Positions 1 to 8,759 of a stretch of 37,561 bases of DNA are shown here, piece by piece. Position numbers and translations under genes: made by a program. The notes beneath the pieces were generated by a model. That model had not been told where the DNA came from. It did not search any database and worked only from the letters and a program-made list of their open reading frames with translations. Numbering within the stretch: the stretch's first letter is position 1; each line of letters opens with the position of its first letter. The stretch lies in assembly GCF_000739555.1 (NCBI RefSeq), contig NZ_BBJN01000054.1:1-37561 (forward strand), given 5' to 3'. The stretch comes from Halolamina rubra. GTDB taxonomy: Archaea > Halobacteriota > Halobacteria > Halobacteriales > Haloferacaceae.

Positions 1-714
1 GGCGGCTACGACGGCCGGGGGAACGAGCCCGTCACCGACGCCGACGCCGCGGGGCGCACGCTGAACGCGGTCGGCGGCGACGCGGTGGCCGAGGAGCTGC
101 TCGAGTTCGACCGCGAGCTCGCCGCCATCGGCGTCCGCGGCGCGGACGGCGAGACCCGCGTGTTCCCGGTGACCGAGACGATCCACCGCGAGGAGATCCT
201 GCGCGGCACCGTGTCGCCGCCGCGCGTCGACGACGCGACCCGGGAGCGCGCCCGCGAGGTCGTCGCCGACGTGCTCGCGGAGCTCGACGGCCGCGGCGTG
301 TTCGGCGTCGAACTGTTCGACGTTGACGGGCAGATCCTCGTCAACGAGATCGCGCCGCGTCCCCACAACTCGGGCCACTGGACGATCGAGGGCGCGGCGA
401 CCTCGCAGTTCGAACAGCACGTCCGCGCCGTGCTCGGGTGGCCGCTCGGGCCCGTCGACCGCGTCGCGCCGACGGCGTCGGCGAACGTGCTCGGCGACGT
501 GGAAACCCCCGAGCGGGCGACGCTCTCGGGCGTCGACGCCGTGCTCGCCGAGCCGGCCGCCAGCCTCCACTGGTACGGGAAGCGCGAGGCGCGGCCGCTG
601 CGGAAGATGGGCCACGTGACCGTGACGGACCCGGTCGCCGACGCCCCTGACGCGAGCGCCGAGTCGGCGCTCGACACCGCCGAATCGCTGCGGGACTCGC
701 TGACCTTCCAGTAA
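1..714 (+). CDS. purK: 5-(carboxyamino)imidazole ribonucleotide synthase, C-terminal part (start outside window)
   Basis: PurK carboxylates aminoimidazole ribonucleotide using ATP and bicarbonate, giving N5-CAIR in purine synthesis. The frame is open from base 1 and encodes 237 residues. It opens with GGYDGRGN, the glycine-rich ATP-grasp loop typical of PurK, followed by an FGVELF strand and NEIAPRPHNSGHWTIEG, the metal and substrate site near the end of the ATP-grasp domain. A C-terminal domain with LHWYGK and KMGHVTV follows, as usual for PurK. The N-terminal domain lies beyond the left edge. The stop is 2 nt before the purE start, so the two genes are almost certainly co-transcribed and act in consecutive steps. 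Confidence 0.95.
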   Translation, partial: GGYDGRGNEPVTDADAAGRTLNAVGGDAVAEELLEFDRELAAIGVRGADGETRVFPVTETIHREEILRGTVSPPRVDDATRERAREVVADVLAELDGRGVFGVELFDVDGQILVNEIAPRPHNSGHWTIEGAATSQFEQHVRAVLGWPLGPVDRVAPTASANVLGDVETPERATLSGVDAVLAEPAASLHWYGKREARPLRKMGHVTVTDPVADAPDASAESALDTAESLRDSLTFQ

Positions 715-716
715 CC

Positions 717-1331
717 ATGCCTTCAGTCACCGACCTGATCGACCGTCTCGAATCGGACGCCGCCGCCGACCGGCCGGCCGAAGCGACCCCCGACGTGGGG
801 ATCATCATGGGCTCTGACTCCGACCTCGACACGATGCAGGGCGCCTTCGACGCGCTCGACGCGCTGGGGTTCGCCGAGCAGACCGACCACGCCGACCCGC
901 CCGAGGGGCGGTTCAGCTACGAGTCCTACGTCGTCTCGGCCCACCGGACCCCGGACCTGATGTACGCCTACGCCGAAACCGCCGCGGACCGCGGGCTCGA
1001 CGTGATCGTCGCCGGCGCGGGCGGGAAGTCCGCGGACCTGCCGAACATGACCGCCTCGATCGCGTTCCCCATCCCCGTCGTCGGCGTCCCCGTCCAGGAG
1101 AAGTCCGTCGACTCCGTCATCGGGATGCCGACGGGCGCGCCGATCACGGCCGTCGACGCCGGCAAGTCGTACAACGCCGCGCTCTCGGCGGCACAGGTGC
1201 TCTCGCGGGAACACGAGGAGCTACGGGAGCGGCTCGTGGAGCTACACGACGAGCGCCGCGAGGGCGTCGGCGACGTGTCGGCGGCGCTGCACGACCTCGG
1301 CGTGGCGGGGTTCCGCGAACGGGAGCGATAG
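717..1331 (+). CDS. purE: N5-carboxyaminoimidazole ribonucleotide mutase
   Basis: PurE moves the carboxyl group of N5-CAIR to carbon 4, giving CAIR, directly after PurK. The 204-residue protein has a short acidic N-terminal extension, then VGIIMGSDSDLDTM (the phosphate-binding loop), VVSAHRTPD and AGAGGKSADLPNMTA, the signature blocks of class I PurE. It is about 30-40 residues longer than typical bacterial PurE because of the N-terminal tail, a small insert before SAHRTPD and a charged C-terminal helix. The ATG lies 2 nt after the purK stop. The presence of PurK supports the bacterial-type two-step route. Confidence 0.95.
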   Translation: MPSVTDLIDRLESDAAADRPAEATPDVGIIMGSDSDLDTMQGAFDALDALGFAEQTDHADPPEGRFSYESYVVSAHRTPDLMYAYAETAADRGLDVIVAGAGGKSADLPNMTASIAFPIPVVGVPVQEKSVDSVIGMPTGAPITAVDAGKSYNAALSAAQVLSREHEELRERLVELHDERREGVGDVSAALHDLGVAGFRERER

Positions 1332-1382
1332 CCCGAACACGTGGTACTGATCCGCACGCTCGCCCGCGTGGGGAAATGAACG

Positions 1383-1422
1383 CTTAAGAGCCGTGGGGTC
1401 GAACCTCGGAAACGTTACGGAG
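1383..1422 (+). promoter_or_regulatory. Probable promoter and ribosome binding site of the nuo operon
   Basis: In the 99-bp gap after purE, CTTAAG at 1383-1388 is the best TATA-like hexamer in an otherwise GC-rich stretch. GGAG at 1419-1422 sits 8 nt before the nuoA ATG and fits the archaeal Shine-Dalgarno sequence. This would give a transcript with a short leader. No other good promoter is visible until the end of nuoN. Confidence 0.5.
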
Positions 1423-1430
1423 AACCCGAC

Positions 1431-1844
1431 ATGAATCCATGGATAGCTATCGGCGCGCTGGCGGTGGTCAGCGTCGGCATCCCCGTCGCCATGATGGCGG
1501 TGTCGTCGCTGCTGCGTCCCAGTGTGCCCGAACAGGGGAAAAGCGCCGTCTACGAGAGCGGCGAGATCCCGACGGGGACGACGCGCATCCGGTTCAACAT
1601 CCAGTACTACATGGTTGCGCTGCTGTTCGTCGTCTTCGACATCGAGACCGTCCTGATCTTTCCGTGGACGGTCATCTACCGACCGGCCCTCGAAGGGGGC
1701 GCCTCCATGATGGAGGTGCTCGCGCCGATGCTCGTGTTCATCGGCGTGCTGGTCGTCGGACTCGTCTGGGCGTGGCGACAGGGCGCCGTGCAGTGGGTGT
1801 CCAGTCCGCGTGCGCTCGAAGAGAAGACGGAGGCAAACCAATGA
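1431..1844 (+). CDS. nuoA: NADH dehydrogenase-like complex, subunit A
   Basis: NuoA is a small membrane subunit near the quinone site of complex I-type enzymes. The 137-residue protein has three hydrophobic segments (about 2-25, 62-85 and 95-118). Between the first and second is the conserved loop YESGEIPTGTTRIRF, and FVVFDIETV carries the acidic residues conserved in the second helix. It is the first gene of an 11-gene operon. Its TGA overlaps the nuoB ATG (ATGA), which suggests translational coupling. Confidence 0.95.
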   Translation: MNPWIAIGALAVVSVGIPVAMMAVSSLLRPSVPEQGKSAVYESGEIPTGTTRIRFNIQYYMVALLFVVFDIETVLIFPWTVIYRPALEGGASMMEVLAPMLVFIGVLVVGLVWAWRQGAVQWVSSPRALEEKTEANQ

Positions 1845-2542
1845 GTAGCGAACGAGAACTCTTCCGAACCGACGACTCACAAGTACTGACTGAGACCCGC
1901 GACGCCCGGATGAGCGGCCAGGGCGACCGGTTCAACTCCAAGCTTCGCGAGGCGTTCGGCTCCTCGCCGTTCATTCTCACGAAGTTCGACAAGTTCATGA
2001 ACTGGGTCCGGGGCTCGTCGATGTTCATGCTGCAGTTCGGGATCGCCTGCTGCAGCATCGAGATGATGCACACGTACGCGGTCAAGCACGACCTCGACCG
2101 CTTCCACGCCGGTGTGCCGCGGGCGTCGCCCCGACAGGCCGACGTGATGATCGTCCCGGGGACGATTGTCTCGAAGTTCGCCCCGCGGATGAAGCGCGTG
2201 TACGACCAGATGCCCGAGCCGAAGTTCGTCGTCGGCATGGGCTCCTGTACGATCTCCGGCGGCCCGTTCCAGGAGGGGTACAACGTCATCAAGGGCGCCG
2301 AGGAGGTCATCCCGGTGGACATCCACGTCCCGGGCTGCCCGCCCCGCCCCGAGGCGCTGGTGTACGGCGTCGCGAAGCTACAGGAGCGGATCGCCAACGG
2401 CGAGGCGTCGCCGGTGACGGTCAAGCCCTACGAACTCGAACAGTTCGGCGACCTCGAACGCGACGAGATCGTTGACGAACTCGCGTCCGAGATCGACGAG
2501 GAGGACCTGGTGATGCGCTACAACTGGGCTGATTCGCCATGA
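1841..2542 (+). CDS. nuoB: NADH dehydrogenase-like complex, subunit B (N2 iron-sulfur subunit)
   Basis: NuoB carries the terminal [4Fe-4S] cluster N2, which passes electrons to quinone. The ATG at 1841 was chosen because it overlaps the nuoA stop; the frame is open further upstream only because of the high GC. The 233-residue protein keeps all four ligands: the tandem pair C70-C71 in GIACCSIEMM, C136 in GMGSCTISGG and C166 in PGCPPRPEAL. An acidic N-terminal tail of about 45 residues precedes the conserved core, and an acidic tail follows it. It overlaps nuoCD by 4 nt. Confidence 0.96.
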   Translation: MSSERELFRTDDSQVLTETRDARMSGQGDRFNSKLREAFGSSPFILTKFDKFMNWVRGSSMFMLQFGIACCSIEMMHTYAVKHDLDRFHAGVPRASPRQADVMIVPGTIVSKFAPRMKRVYDQMPEPKFVVGMGSCTISGGPFQEGYNVIKGAEEVIPVDIHVPGCPPRPEALVYGVAKLQERIANGEASPVTVKPYELEQFGDLERDEIVDELASEIDEEDLVMRYNWADSP

Positions 2543-4203
2543 GCCTGCAGGAAGGCGACGAGGCGACCCCGGAGATCGAGTCCGGCGAGACCGAACTCGA
2601 GGCGCTGCTCGACGACCTGATCGTCGACACCGACGACCACATGAACGCGCCGGCGTTCGTGATCCGGCCCGACACGGTCCAGGAGACCCTCGGCCGCCTC
2701 AAGAACGAGGCCGGCTACGACCACCTCTCGCTGGTCACCGCCGAGGAGTACCCGGACCGCTACGAGTCGATTTACCACCTGAAGAAGTTCGACGACCCGA
2801 CCGACGAGGTCAGCGTCGTCGTCCCGACCGACTCCGAGAACCCGGTCAGCGAGTCCGCCGAGCCCGTGTTCCGGACCGCCGACTGGCACGAGCGCGAGGC
2901 GTACGACCTCGTCGGCATCGAGTACGACGACCACCCGGACCTGCGCCGGATCCTCCTGCCCGAGACGTGGCAGGGCCACCCGATGGGGCTTGACTACGAC
3001 CAGGACCGGCCGCAGATGGTGCCCCTGCGCGAGCACGCGAACCCGCTGCAGGACGACCACCGGTCCGACACCGACTCGGACACGATGTTCGTCAACATCG
3101 GGCCCCACCACCCGGCGACCCACGGCGTGCTCCACCTCGAGACGACGCTCGACGGCGAGCAGGTCGTCGACGTGGAGCCGGACATCGGCTACCTCCACCG
3201 CAACGAGGAGCAGATGGCCCAGAACGGCACCTACCGCCACCAGATCATGCCGTACCCGGACCGCTGGGACTACATCTCGGCGGGGCTGCTCAACGAGTGG
3301 GCGTACGCCCGCGCGGCGGAGGACCTCGCGGACATCGAGGTGCCCGAGTACGCACAGATCATCCGCACCATGGGCGCCGAGCTCTGCCGGATCGCCGCGC
3401 ACATGCTCGCCGTCGGGACGTTCGCGCTCGACATCTACGGCGACTTCACCGCGATCTTCATGTACGCGATCCGGGACCGCGAGAAGGCCCAGAACATCCT
3501 CGAGGATCTCACGGGCCAGCGGCTGATGTTCAACTACTTCCGGCTCGGCGGGGTCGTCTGGGACCTGCCCGAACCCCGCGAGGAGTTCTTCGAGAAGGTC
3601 CGCACCTTCGTCGACGAGCTCCCCGACGCGCTGGAGGAGTACCACGACCTCATCACGAGCAACGAGATCCTGCAGATGCGGACGGTCGGCACGGGGGTCC
3701 TGCCCGAGGAGGTCGCGAAGAACTACGGCGCCACCGGCCCGGTCGCCCGTGGCTCCGGCATCGACTACGACCTCCGCCGGGACGACCCGTACGGCTACTA
3801 CGACGAGCTCGACTGGGAGGTGCCCGTCGAGGACGGCTGTGACAACTTCAGCCGCCTGCTCGTCCGCATGCGCGAGGTCGAGGAGTCCGCGAAGATCATC
3901 GAGCAGTGTGTCGACCTGCTCGAGGACTGGCCCGAGGACGAGCGGAACATCCAGGCCAACGTCCCGCGGACCCTCCGCCCGGAGGACGACAAGGAGATCT
4001 ACCGCACCGTCGAGGGCGCGAAGGGCGAACTCGGCGTGTACATCCGCGCCGACGGCACCGAGAAGCCCGCCCGGTTCAAGATCCGGAGCCCGTGCTTCTC
4101 GAACCTCCAGACCCTGCCGGAGATGAGCAACGGGGAGTACATCCCCGACATGATCGCCGCGCTGGGTAGCCTGGACATCGTGCTCGGGGAGGTGGACCGG
4201 TGA
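2539..4203 (+). CDS. nuoCD: NADH dehydrogenase-like complex, fused subunits C and D
   Basis: This 554-residue protein joins NuoC (about residues 1-175, with DWHEREAYDLVGIEYDDHP) and NuoD (about 182-554). The NuoD part begins NIGPHHPATHGVLHL and keeps GYLHRNEEQMAQNG and YPDRWDYIS, which line the quinone pocket, and ends with the family pattern IVLGEVDR. The C-D fusion is also known in some bacteria and is usual in haloarchaea as far as I recall. NuoD derives from the [NiFe]-hydrogenase large subunit but has lost the metal site. It overlaps nuoB and nuoH by 4 nt each. Confidence 0.96.
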   Translation: MSLQEGDEATPEIESGETELEALLDDLIVDTDDHMNAPAFVIRPDTVQETLGRLKNEAGYDHLSLVTAEEYPDRYESIYHLKKFDDPTDEVSVVVPTDSENPVSESAEPVFRTADWHEREAYDLVGIEYDDHPDLRRILLPETWQGHPMGLDYDQDRPQMVPLREHANPLQDDHRSDTDSDTMFVNIGPHHPATHGVLHLETTLDGEQVVDVEPDIGYLHRNEEQMAQNGTYRHQIMPYPDRWDYISAGLLNEWAYARAAEDLADIEVPEYAQIIRTMGAELCRIAAHMLAVGTFALDIYGDFTAIFMYAIRDREKAQNILEDLTGQRLMFNYFRLGGVVWDLPEPREEFFEKVRTFVDELPDALEEYHDLITSNEILQMRTVGTGVLPEEVAKNYGATGPVARGSGIDYDLRRDDPYGYYDELDWEVPVEDGCDNFSRLLVRMREVEESAKIIEQCVDLLEDWPEDERNIQANVPRTLRPEDDKEIYRTVEGAKGELGVYIRADGTEKPARFKIRSPCFSNLQTLPEMSNGEYIPDMIAALGSLDIVLGEVDR

Positions 4204-5267
4204 TCCTCCAGACGGAGACCCCGCTGCCCGACGTGTTCGCGAACCTGCTCGGGCTGGGCGGGTTCGGCGCGGTCGGCGAGTTCGTCGCCGCGCTGATCGC
4301 GGCGTTCATCGTCGGCAACGTGATGCTCGCGATGACCGGCGTCGCCGGCCCGTGGGCGAAGCGGAAGATCACCGCGAAGTTCACCGACCGCATCGCCGCC
4401 AACCGCATCGGCCCCGCCGGCCTCGGGACGATCCCGGCCGACGCGCTGCGGCTGCTGTCGAAGGAGCTGATCGTCCCCGAGGGCGCCGATCGTCCGGCGT
4501 GGGACGTGGCGCCGCTGATCGTCGCCGGCTCGGCGATGCTCGGCTTCGCGGTCATCCCGATGGGGAGCGGCATCCAGCTCGCCGACCCCGAGGTCGGGCT
4601 GGCCTACGTGTTCGCAGTCGCGTCCATCGCCAGCCTCGGCATGGTGATGGCGGGCTACGCGTCGAACAACAAGTACTCGATGCTGGGCGCGCTGCGGGCG
4701 GTCGCACAGAACCTCGCATACGAGATCCCGCTCGTCGTGACCGGGATCTCGGTGGTGCTGTTCACGGGCTCGCTCCGGATGAGCGAGATCGTCGCCGCCC
4801 AGCAGGAGACGCTGATCAGCGTCGGCGGGCTCGCGATCCCCTCGTGGTTCGCGATCGTCAACCCGTTCGCGTTCGTCCTCTTCCTCGCGGCGAACGTCGC
4901 CGAAGTGGGGCGCAACCCGTTCGACATCCCGGAGGCGCCGACGGAGATCGTCGCCGGGTTCCAGACCGAGTACTCCTCGGTCTACTTCGTGCTGCTGTAC
5001 CTGGGTGAGTTCCTGCACATCTTCCTCGGCGGCGCCATCACCGCGGTGCTGTTCCTCGGCGGCGCGGCCGGCCCCGGCCCGGAGAGCATCGGCTTCCTCT
5101 GGTTCGTGGTGAAGATCTGGGCGTTCTTCCTGCTCACCCAGTGGCTGCGCTCGGCGGCACCGCGCCTGCGTATCGACCAGCTGATCGAAGTCGGCTGGAA
5201 GGGGATGCTCGAGCTCTCCTTCCTCAACCTGGTGCTCACGGCCCTAATCGTGGGGGTGGTTGTATGA
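4200..5267 (+). CDS. nuoH: NADH dehydrogenase-like complex, subunit H
   Basis: NuoH is the membrane subunit that forms the quinone chamber and links the electron-transfer arm to the proton channels. The 355-residue protein has about eight or nine hydrophobic segments. It keeps the loop RNPFDIPEAPTEIVAGFQTE (residues about 239-258) and NRIGPAGLGTIPADALRL near the N-terminus, both hallmarks of the family. The start is a GTG whose last two bases open the nuoCD stop (GTGA), with GGAGGTG just upstream as a ribosome binding site. Its stop overlaps the nuoI ATG. Confidence 0.95.
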   Translation: MILQTETPLPDVFANLLGLGGFGAVGEFVAALIAAFIVGNVMLAMTGVAGPWAKRKITAKFTDRIAANRIGPAGLGTIPADALRLLSKELIVPEGADRPAWDVAPLIVAGSAMLGFAVIPMGSGIQLADPEVGLAYVFAVASIASLGMVMAGYASNNKYSMLGALRAVAQNLAYEIPLVVTGISVVLFTGSLRMSEIVAAQQETLISVGGLAIPSWFAIVNPFAFVLFLAANVAEVGRNPFDIPEAPTEIVAGFQTEYSSVYFVLLYLGEFLHIFLGGAITAVLFLGGAAGPGPESIGFLWFVVKIWAFFLLTQWLRSAAPRLRIDQLIEVGWKGMLELSFLNLVLTALIVGVVV

Positions 5268-5725
5268 TCGGAATCCTGAAAGGAATGGCGACGACGATGA
5301 AGCACGCACTGGACGGCAACACCTTCACGGTGGAGTACCCGGAGGCGGCGCCCGAAGTGAGCCCGCGGTTCCGCGGGGTCCACAAGTTCAGTCAGGAGCG
5401 CTGCATCTGGTGTCGGCAGTGCGAGAACGTCTGTCCGAACGACACGATCCAGATCGTGATGGACGAGCAGCGCAACGGGGAGGAGTACAACCTCCACGTC
5501 GGCCAGTGTATCTACTGCCGGCTGTGTGAGGAGGTCTGCCCCGTCGACGCCATCATCCTGACTCAGAACTTCGAGTTCACGGCGGACACGAAAGACGAGT
5601 TAGCCTACAACAAGGAACAGCTGAAGAACGTCCCGTGGTACAAGGGGAGCGACCCCCTCGAAGCCCGGAACCCCGACCGAGCCGCGTGGGTCGGCGAGGG
5701 GGCGGGCGAGGTCGACTACCAGTAA
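5264..5725 (+). CDS. nuoI: NADH dehydrogenase-like complex, subunit I (2x[4Fe-4S] ferredoxin type)
   Basis: NuoI carries clusters N6a and N6b between the electron input and NuoB. The 153-residue protein has two complete CxxCxxCxxxCP motifs: C47, C50, C53 and C57 in CIWCRQCENVCP, and C82, C85, C88 and C92 in CIYCRLCEEVCP. The ATG at 5264 overlaps the nuoH stop and is preferred over longer frame extensions. With NuoE/F/G absent, NuoI is the likely entry point for electrons from an unidentified donor, perhaps ferredoxin or another reduced carrier (inference). Confidence 0.96.
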   Translation: MIGILKGMATTMKHALDGNTFTVEYPEAAPEVSPRFRGVHKFSQERCIWCRQCENVCPNDTIQIVMDEQRNGEEYNLHVGQCIYCRLCEEVCPVDAIILTQNFEFTADTKDELAYNKEQLKNVPWYKGSDPLEARNPDRAAWVGEGAGEVDYQ

Positions 5726-5729
5726 CACA

Positions 5730-5996
5730 ATGGTCACAGAGACAATCACGTTCGCGCTGTTCGCCGCCGTGACGGTGGGCTGTGCCCTGGGGGTCGTCCT
5801 CGTGAAGGACCCATGGCACAGCGCCCTCCTGCTCGGCGGCGCGCTGACGAGCCTGGCGGTGCACTACGTGATGCTGCAGGCCACGTTCCCGGCGACGATG
5901 CAGATACTCGTCTACATCGGGGGCGTGCTCGTGCTCATCACGTTCGCCGTCATGCTCACGCGAACCGAGAAGCCGAAATCGGAGGTGTACAGCTAG
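5730..5996 (+). CDS. nuoJ1: NADH dehydrogenase-like complex, subunit J1 (N-terminal half of NuoJ)
   Basis: The 88-residue membrane protein has three hydrophobic segments and matches the first half of NuoJ, including the conserved helix VYIGGVLVLITFAVMLT that contains the pi-bulge region of complex I. It ends in a short charged tail and TAG, and nuoJ2 starts on the next base. The split of NuoJ into two proteins is a known haloarchaeal trait and is not a frameshift here: J2 has its own ATG and a hydrophilic start. Confidence 0.9.
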   Translation: MVTETITFALFAAVTVGCALGVVLVKDPWHSALLLGGALTSLAVHYVMLQATFPATMQILVYIGGVLVLITFAVMLTRTEKPKSEVYS

Positions 5997-6371
5997 ATGG
6001 TCAGTCGACCAGAGCTCAAAGAGGACACGAACTACGTCAACGGGCTGGCGGCGTCGGTGCTGTTCGTCGTGCTCGCGGCGGTGTTCCTCACCGCGAGCTT
6101 CGGCGAGTCGGCCGGCTTCCCCGAGGACGCGTCGCTCGTCGCGGGGATCGGCTACGCGCTGATGGACCTGCAGTCGATGGCGGCCGTCTCCGTCGAAGGG
6201 TTCCTCGCGTCGTTCGAGATCATCGGCCTCGTGCTGGTGGTCGCGACCGTCGCCGCCGTGACGCTGGCGCGCCGACAGGGCGACAGCGCCGGGCTGTCGA
6301 CGGCGCTCACCGACGGGGGGCGCGAGGAGCCACGCTCCTCGGCATCCGACGAGACGGAGGTGGAGAACTGA
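5997..6371 (+). CDS. nuoJ2: NADH dehydrogenase-like complex, subunit J2 (C-terminal half of NuoJ)
   Basis: The 124-residue protein has two clear membrane segments (about residues 17-37 and 67-93), separated by a loop with GYALMDLQSMAAVSVEGF, and a charged C-terminal tail. The second helix, FEIIGLVLVVATVAAVTLAR, resembles the last helix of NuoJ. It starts directly after the nuoJ1 stop and its TGA overlaps the nuoK ATG. Sequence conservation is weaker than in J1, so the assignment rests on position plus the final helix. Confidence 0.88.
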   Translation: MVSRPELKEDTNYVNGLAASVLFVVLAAVFLTASFGESAGFPEDASLVAGIGYALMDLQSMAAVSVEGFLASFEIIGLVLVVATVAAVTLARRQGDSAGLSTALTDGGREEPRSSASDETEVEN

Positions 6372-6673
6372 TGGTCCCGGTCGAGTACTACCTCGTGCTC
6401 TCGGCGGCCGTGTTCTCCATCGGCCTCTACGGGCTGCTGACCCGCGAGAACGCGCTGCTGTTCCTGATGTCGGTCGAGCTGATGCTCAACGCCGCGAACA
6501 TCAACTTCGTGGCGTTCAGCCTCCAGTGGGGGAACCTCACCGGGCAGGTGATGAGCCTGTTCGTGATGGGGCTCGCCGCCGCGGAAGTCGCCGTCGGCAT
6601 CGGCATCATCCTCGTACTGTACCGCAACTTCAAGGACGTCGACGTGACTGTCCCGCAGTCGATGAGGTGGTAA
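6371..6673 (+). CDS. nuoK: NADH dehydrogenase-like complex, subunit K
   Basis: NuoK is a small three-helix antiporter-like subunit. This 100-residue version keeps the two buried glutamates needed for proton transfer in the E. coli protein, at the same numbering: E36 in SVELMLNAANINF and E72 in AAAEVAVGIGI. The ATG at 6371 overlaps the nuoJ2 stop, and longer extensions of the frame lie inside nuoJ2. One nucleotide separates its stop from the nuoL ATG. Confidence 0.96.
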   Translation: MVPVEYYLVLSAAVFSIGLYGLLTRENALLFLMSVELMLNAANINFVAFSLQWGNLTGQVMSLFVMGLAAAEVAVGIGIILVLYRNFKDVDVTVPQSMRW

Positions 6674-6674
6674 G

Positions 6675-8759
6675 ATGGTAGGAGCATTCGACTACGCACC
6701 GGCGATCGTACTGCTACCGTTCCTCTCGTTCTGTCTCGCGGTCGGGGTCGCCCTCTCCGGGCGGGACCTGCTGCCGAAGGGCGGCGCTCTCCCGGGGATC
6801 GCGGCCACCGCCGGCTCCCTGCTGCTCTCCGCATGGGTGTTCCTCACCGTCAGCGGCGGCGAGACGTACAACGAGACGATCTACACGTGGGCTGCCGGGG
6901 GCGAAGCCACCGGGAGCCTGAGCCAGCCGCTCGAACTCACGTTCGGGCTCCTGCTCGACCCGCTGTCGGCGATGATGCTGCTCATCGTCTCGCTGGTCGC
7001 GCTGCTGGTCCACGTGTTCTCGCTGGGGTACATGAACGACGAGGGCGAGACGGGCCTCCCCCGGTACTACGCCGGGCTCGGCCTGTTCACGGCCTCGATG
7101 CTGGGGTTCGTCGTCGCCGACAACCTCCTGATGGCGTTCATGTTCTTCGAGCTGGTCGGGCTCTGCTCGTACCTGCTGATCGGCTTCTGGTTCCGCCAGG
7201 CCGGCCCGCCCAGCGCGGCGAAGAAGGCGTTCCTGGTCACCCGCTTCGGTGACTACTTCTTCCTGATCGGCGTCGTCGCCGTGTTCGCGACGTTCGGGAC
7301 GGCGAAGTTCGCCGGCGAGGGGAGCTTCCCCCGCCTGGCCGAGGCGGCGATCCAGGGCGAGGCGACGGTGAACACGTTCCTGGGCCTCGCGCCGACGGCG
7401 TGGTTCACCGTCGTCGGCCTGCTAGTGCTGGGCGGCGTGATCGGCAAGTCCGCCCAGTTCCCGCTGCACACGTGGCTACCCGACGCGATGGAGGGTCCGA
7501 CCCCCGTCTCGGCGCTGATCCACGCGGCGACGATGGTGGCGGCCGGCGTCTACCTCGTCGCCCGGATGTACGGGTTCTACGCGCTCTCGCCGACCGCGAT
7601 GGCCGTCGTCGCGCTCGTCGGCGCGTTCACCGCCCTGTTCGCGGCGACGATGGGGCTGGTGAAGAAGGAGATCAAGCAGGTGCTCGCGTACTCCACCATC
7701 TCCCAGTACGGCTACATCATGCTGGGGCTGGGCGCCGGCGGCTACGTCGCCGGCACGTTCCACCTGCTCACCCACGCGTTCTTCAAGGCGCTGCTGTTCC
7801 TCGGCGCCGGCTCGGTGATCATCGCGATGCACCACAACGAGGACATGTGGGACATGGGCGGGCTGAAAGACCGGATGCCCGTCACCTACTACACGTTCCT
7901 CGCGGGCTCGCTCGCGCTCGCGGGCATCGTCCCGTTCGCCGGCTTCTGGTCGAAGGACGAGGTGCTGTACGAGGCGCTCGTCCACGGGCTCGGCACGACG
8001 AGCGGCCTCGGCACCGCGCTGCTTGTCGCCTACGGCATGGGCCTGATCGCGGTGCTGTTCACCGGCTTCTACACGTTCCGGATGGTGATGCTCACCTTCC
8101 ACGGCGAGCCCCGCACCGACACCGCACGCGAGGCGACTGAGCCGGGCTGGAACGTGAAGCTCCCGCTGGTCGTGCTGGGGATCCTGGCGACGACCGTCGG
8201 GTTCGTCAACATGGTCCCGGTGAAGGACCTGACCGGCGCGGAGATCGACTTCCTGCACAAGTGGCTCTACGGGACGGAGGGCGCCGGCTGGGCCGAGACG
8301 CTCGGCACCAGCGGCTACCAGTACCACCACGTGCTGTTCGCCGACTACGGCGCCGGCATGGCGGCGGCGAACCTGCCGTCGTACCTCGTGGGGCTGCTCT
8401 CGCTGGCGCTCGCGCTGTTCGGCGCCGGCTCGGCGTACGTGCTGTACGGCGGCGCCGACCCCGACCCCTACACCGACAAGCTGGGGGTCGTCAAGGACGT
8501 GCTGTACAACAACTACTACCAGGACGAGTACCAGGTCTGGCTCGCCGAGGGCGTCGTCCTCCCGCTGTCGAAGGCCGCCGACGTGTTCGATCAGGCGGTC
8601 GTCGACGGCGTGGTCAACGGCGTCTCCAGCGTGAGCCTGTTCGGCGGCTCCCGGATCAAGCGGATCCAGGACGGGATCGTGACCCACTACGCCGCGATGC
8701 TCACGCTCGGGCTGACCGCCCTACTCGTCGGCTTCGCGATCTACGGAGGGTGGTTCTGA
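6675..8759 (+). CDS. nuoL: NADH dehydrogenase-like complex, subunit L (antiporter-like)
   Basis: NuoL is the distal proton-pumping subunit. The 694-residue protein is close to 16 membrane segments long and carries the Mrp/NuoL core motif FPLHTWLPDAMEGPTPVSAL, with its broken helix and HAATMVAAGVYL, followed by KKEIKQVLAYSTISQYGYI. The long C-terminal region (after about residue 500) contains the lateral-helix stretch and ends in a last membrane segment. It is preceded by nuoK at 1 nt and followed directly by nuoM. Confidence 0.96.
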   Translation: MVGAFDYAPAIVLLPFLSFCLAVGVALSGRDLLPKGGALPGIAATAGSLLLSAWVFLTVSGGETYNETIYTWAAGGEATGSLSQPLELTFGLLLDPLSAMMLLIVSLVALLVHVFSLGYMNDEGETGLPRYYAGLGLFTASMLGFVVADNLLMAFMFFELVGLCSYLLIGFWFRQAGPPSAAKKAFLVTRFGDYFFLIGVVAVFATFGTAKFAGEGSFPRLAEAAIQGEATVNTFLGLAPTAWFTVVGLLVLGGVIGKSAQFPLHTWLPDAMEGPTPVSALIHAATMVAAGVYLVARMYGFYALSPTAMAVVALVGAFTALFAATMGLVKKEIKQVLAYSTISQYGYIMLGLGAGGYVAGTFHLLTHAFFKALLFLGAGSVIIAMHHNEDMWDMGGLKDRMPVTYYTFLAGSLALAGIVPFAGFWSKDEVLYEALVHGLGTTSGLGTALLVAYGMGLIAVLFTGFYTFRMVMLTFHGEPRTDTAREATEPGWNVKLPLVVLGILATTVGFVNMVPVKDLTGAEIDFLHKWLYGTEGAGWAETLGTSGYQYHHVLFADYGAGMAAANLPSYLVGLLSLALALFGAGSAYVLYGGADPDPYTDKLGVVKDVLYNNYYQDEYQVWLAEGVVLPLSKAADVFDQAVVDGVVNGVSSVSLFGGSRIKRIQDGIVTHYAAMLTLGLTALLVGFAIYGGWF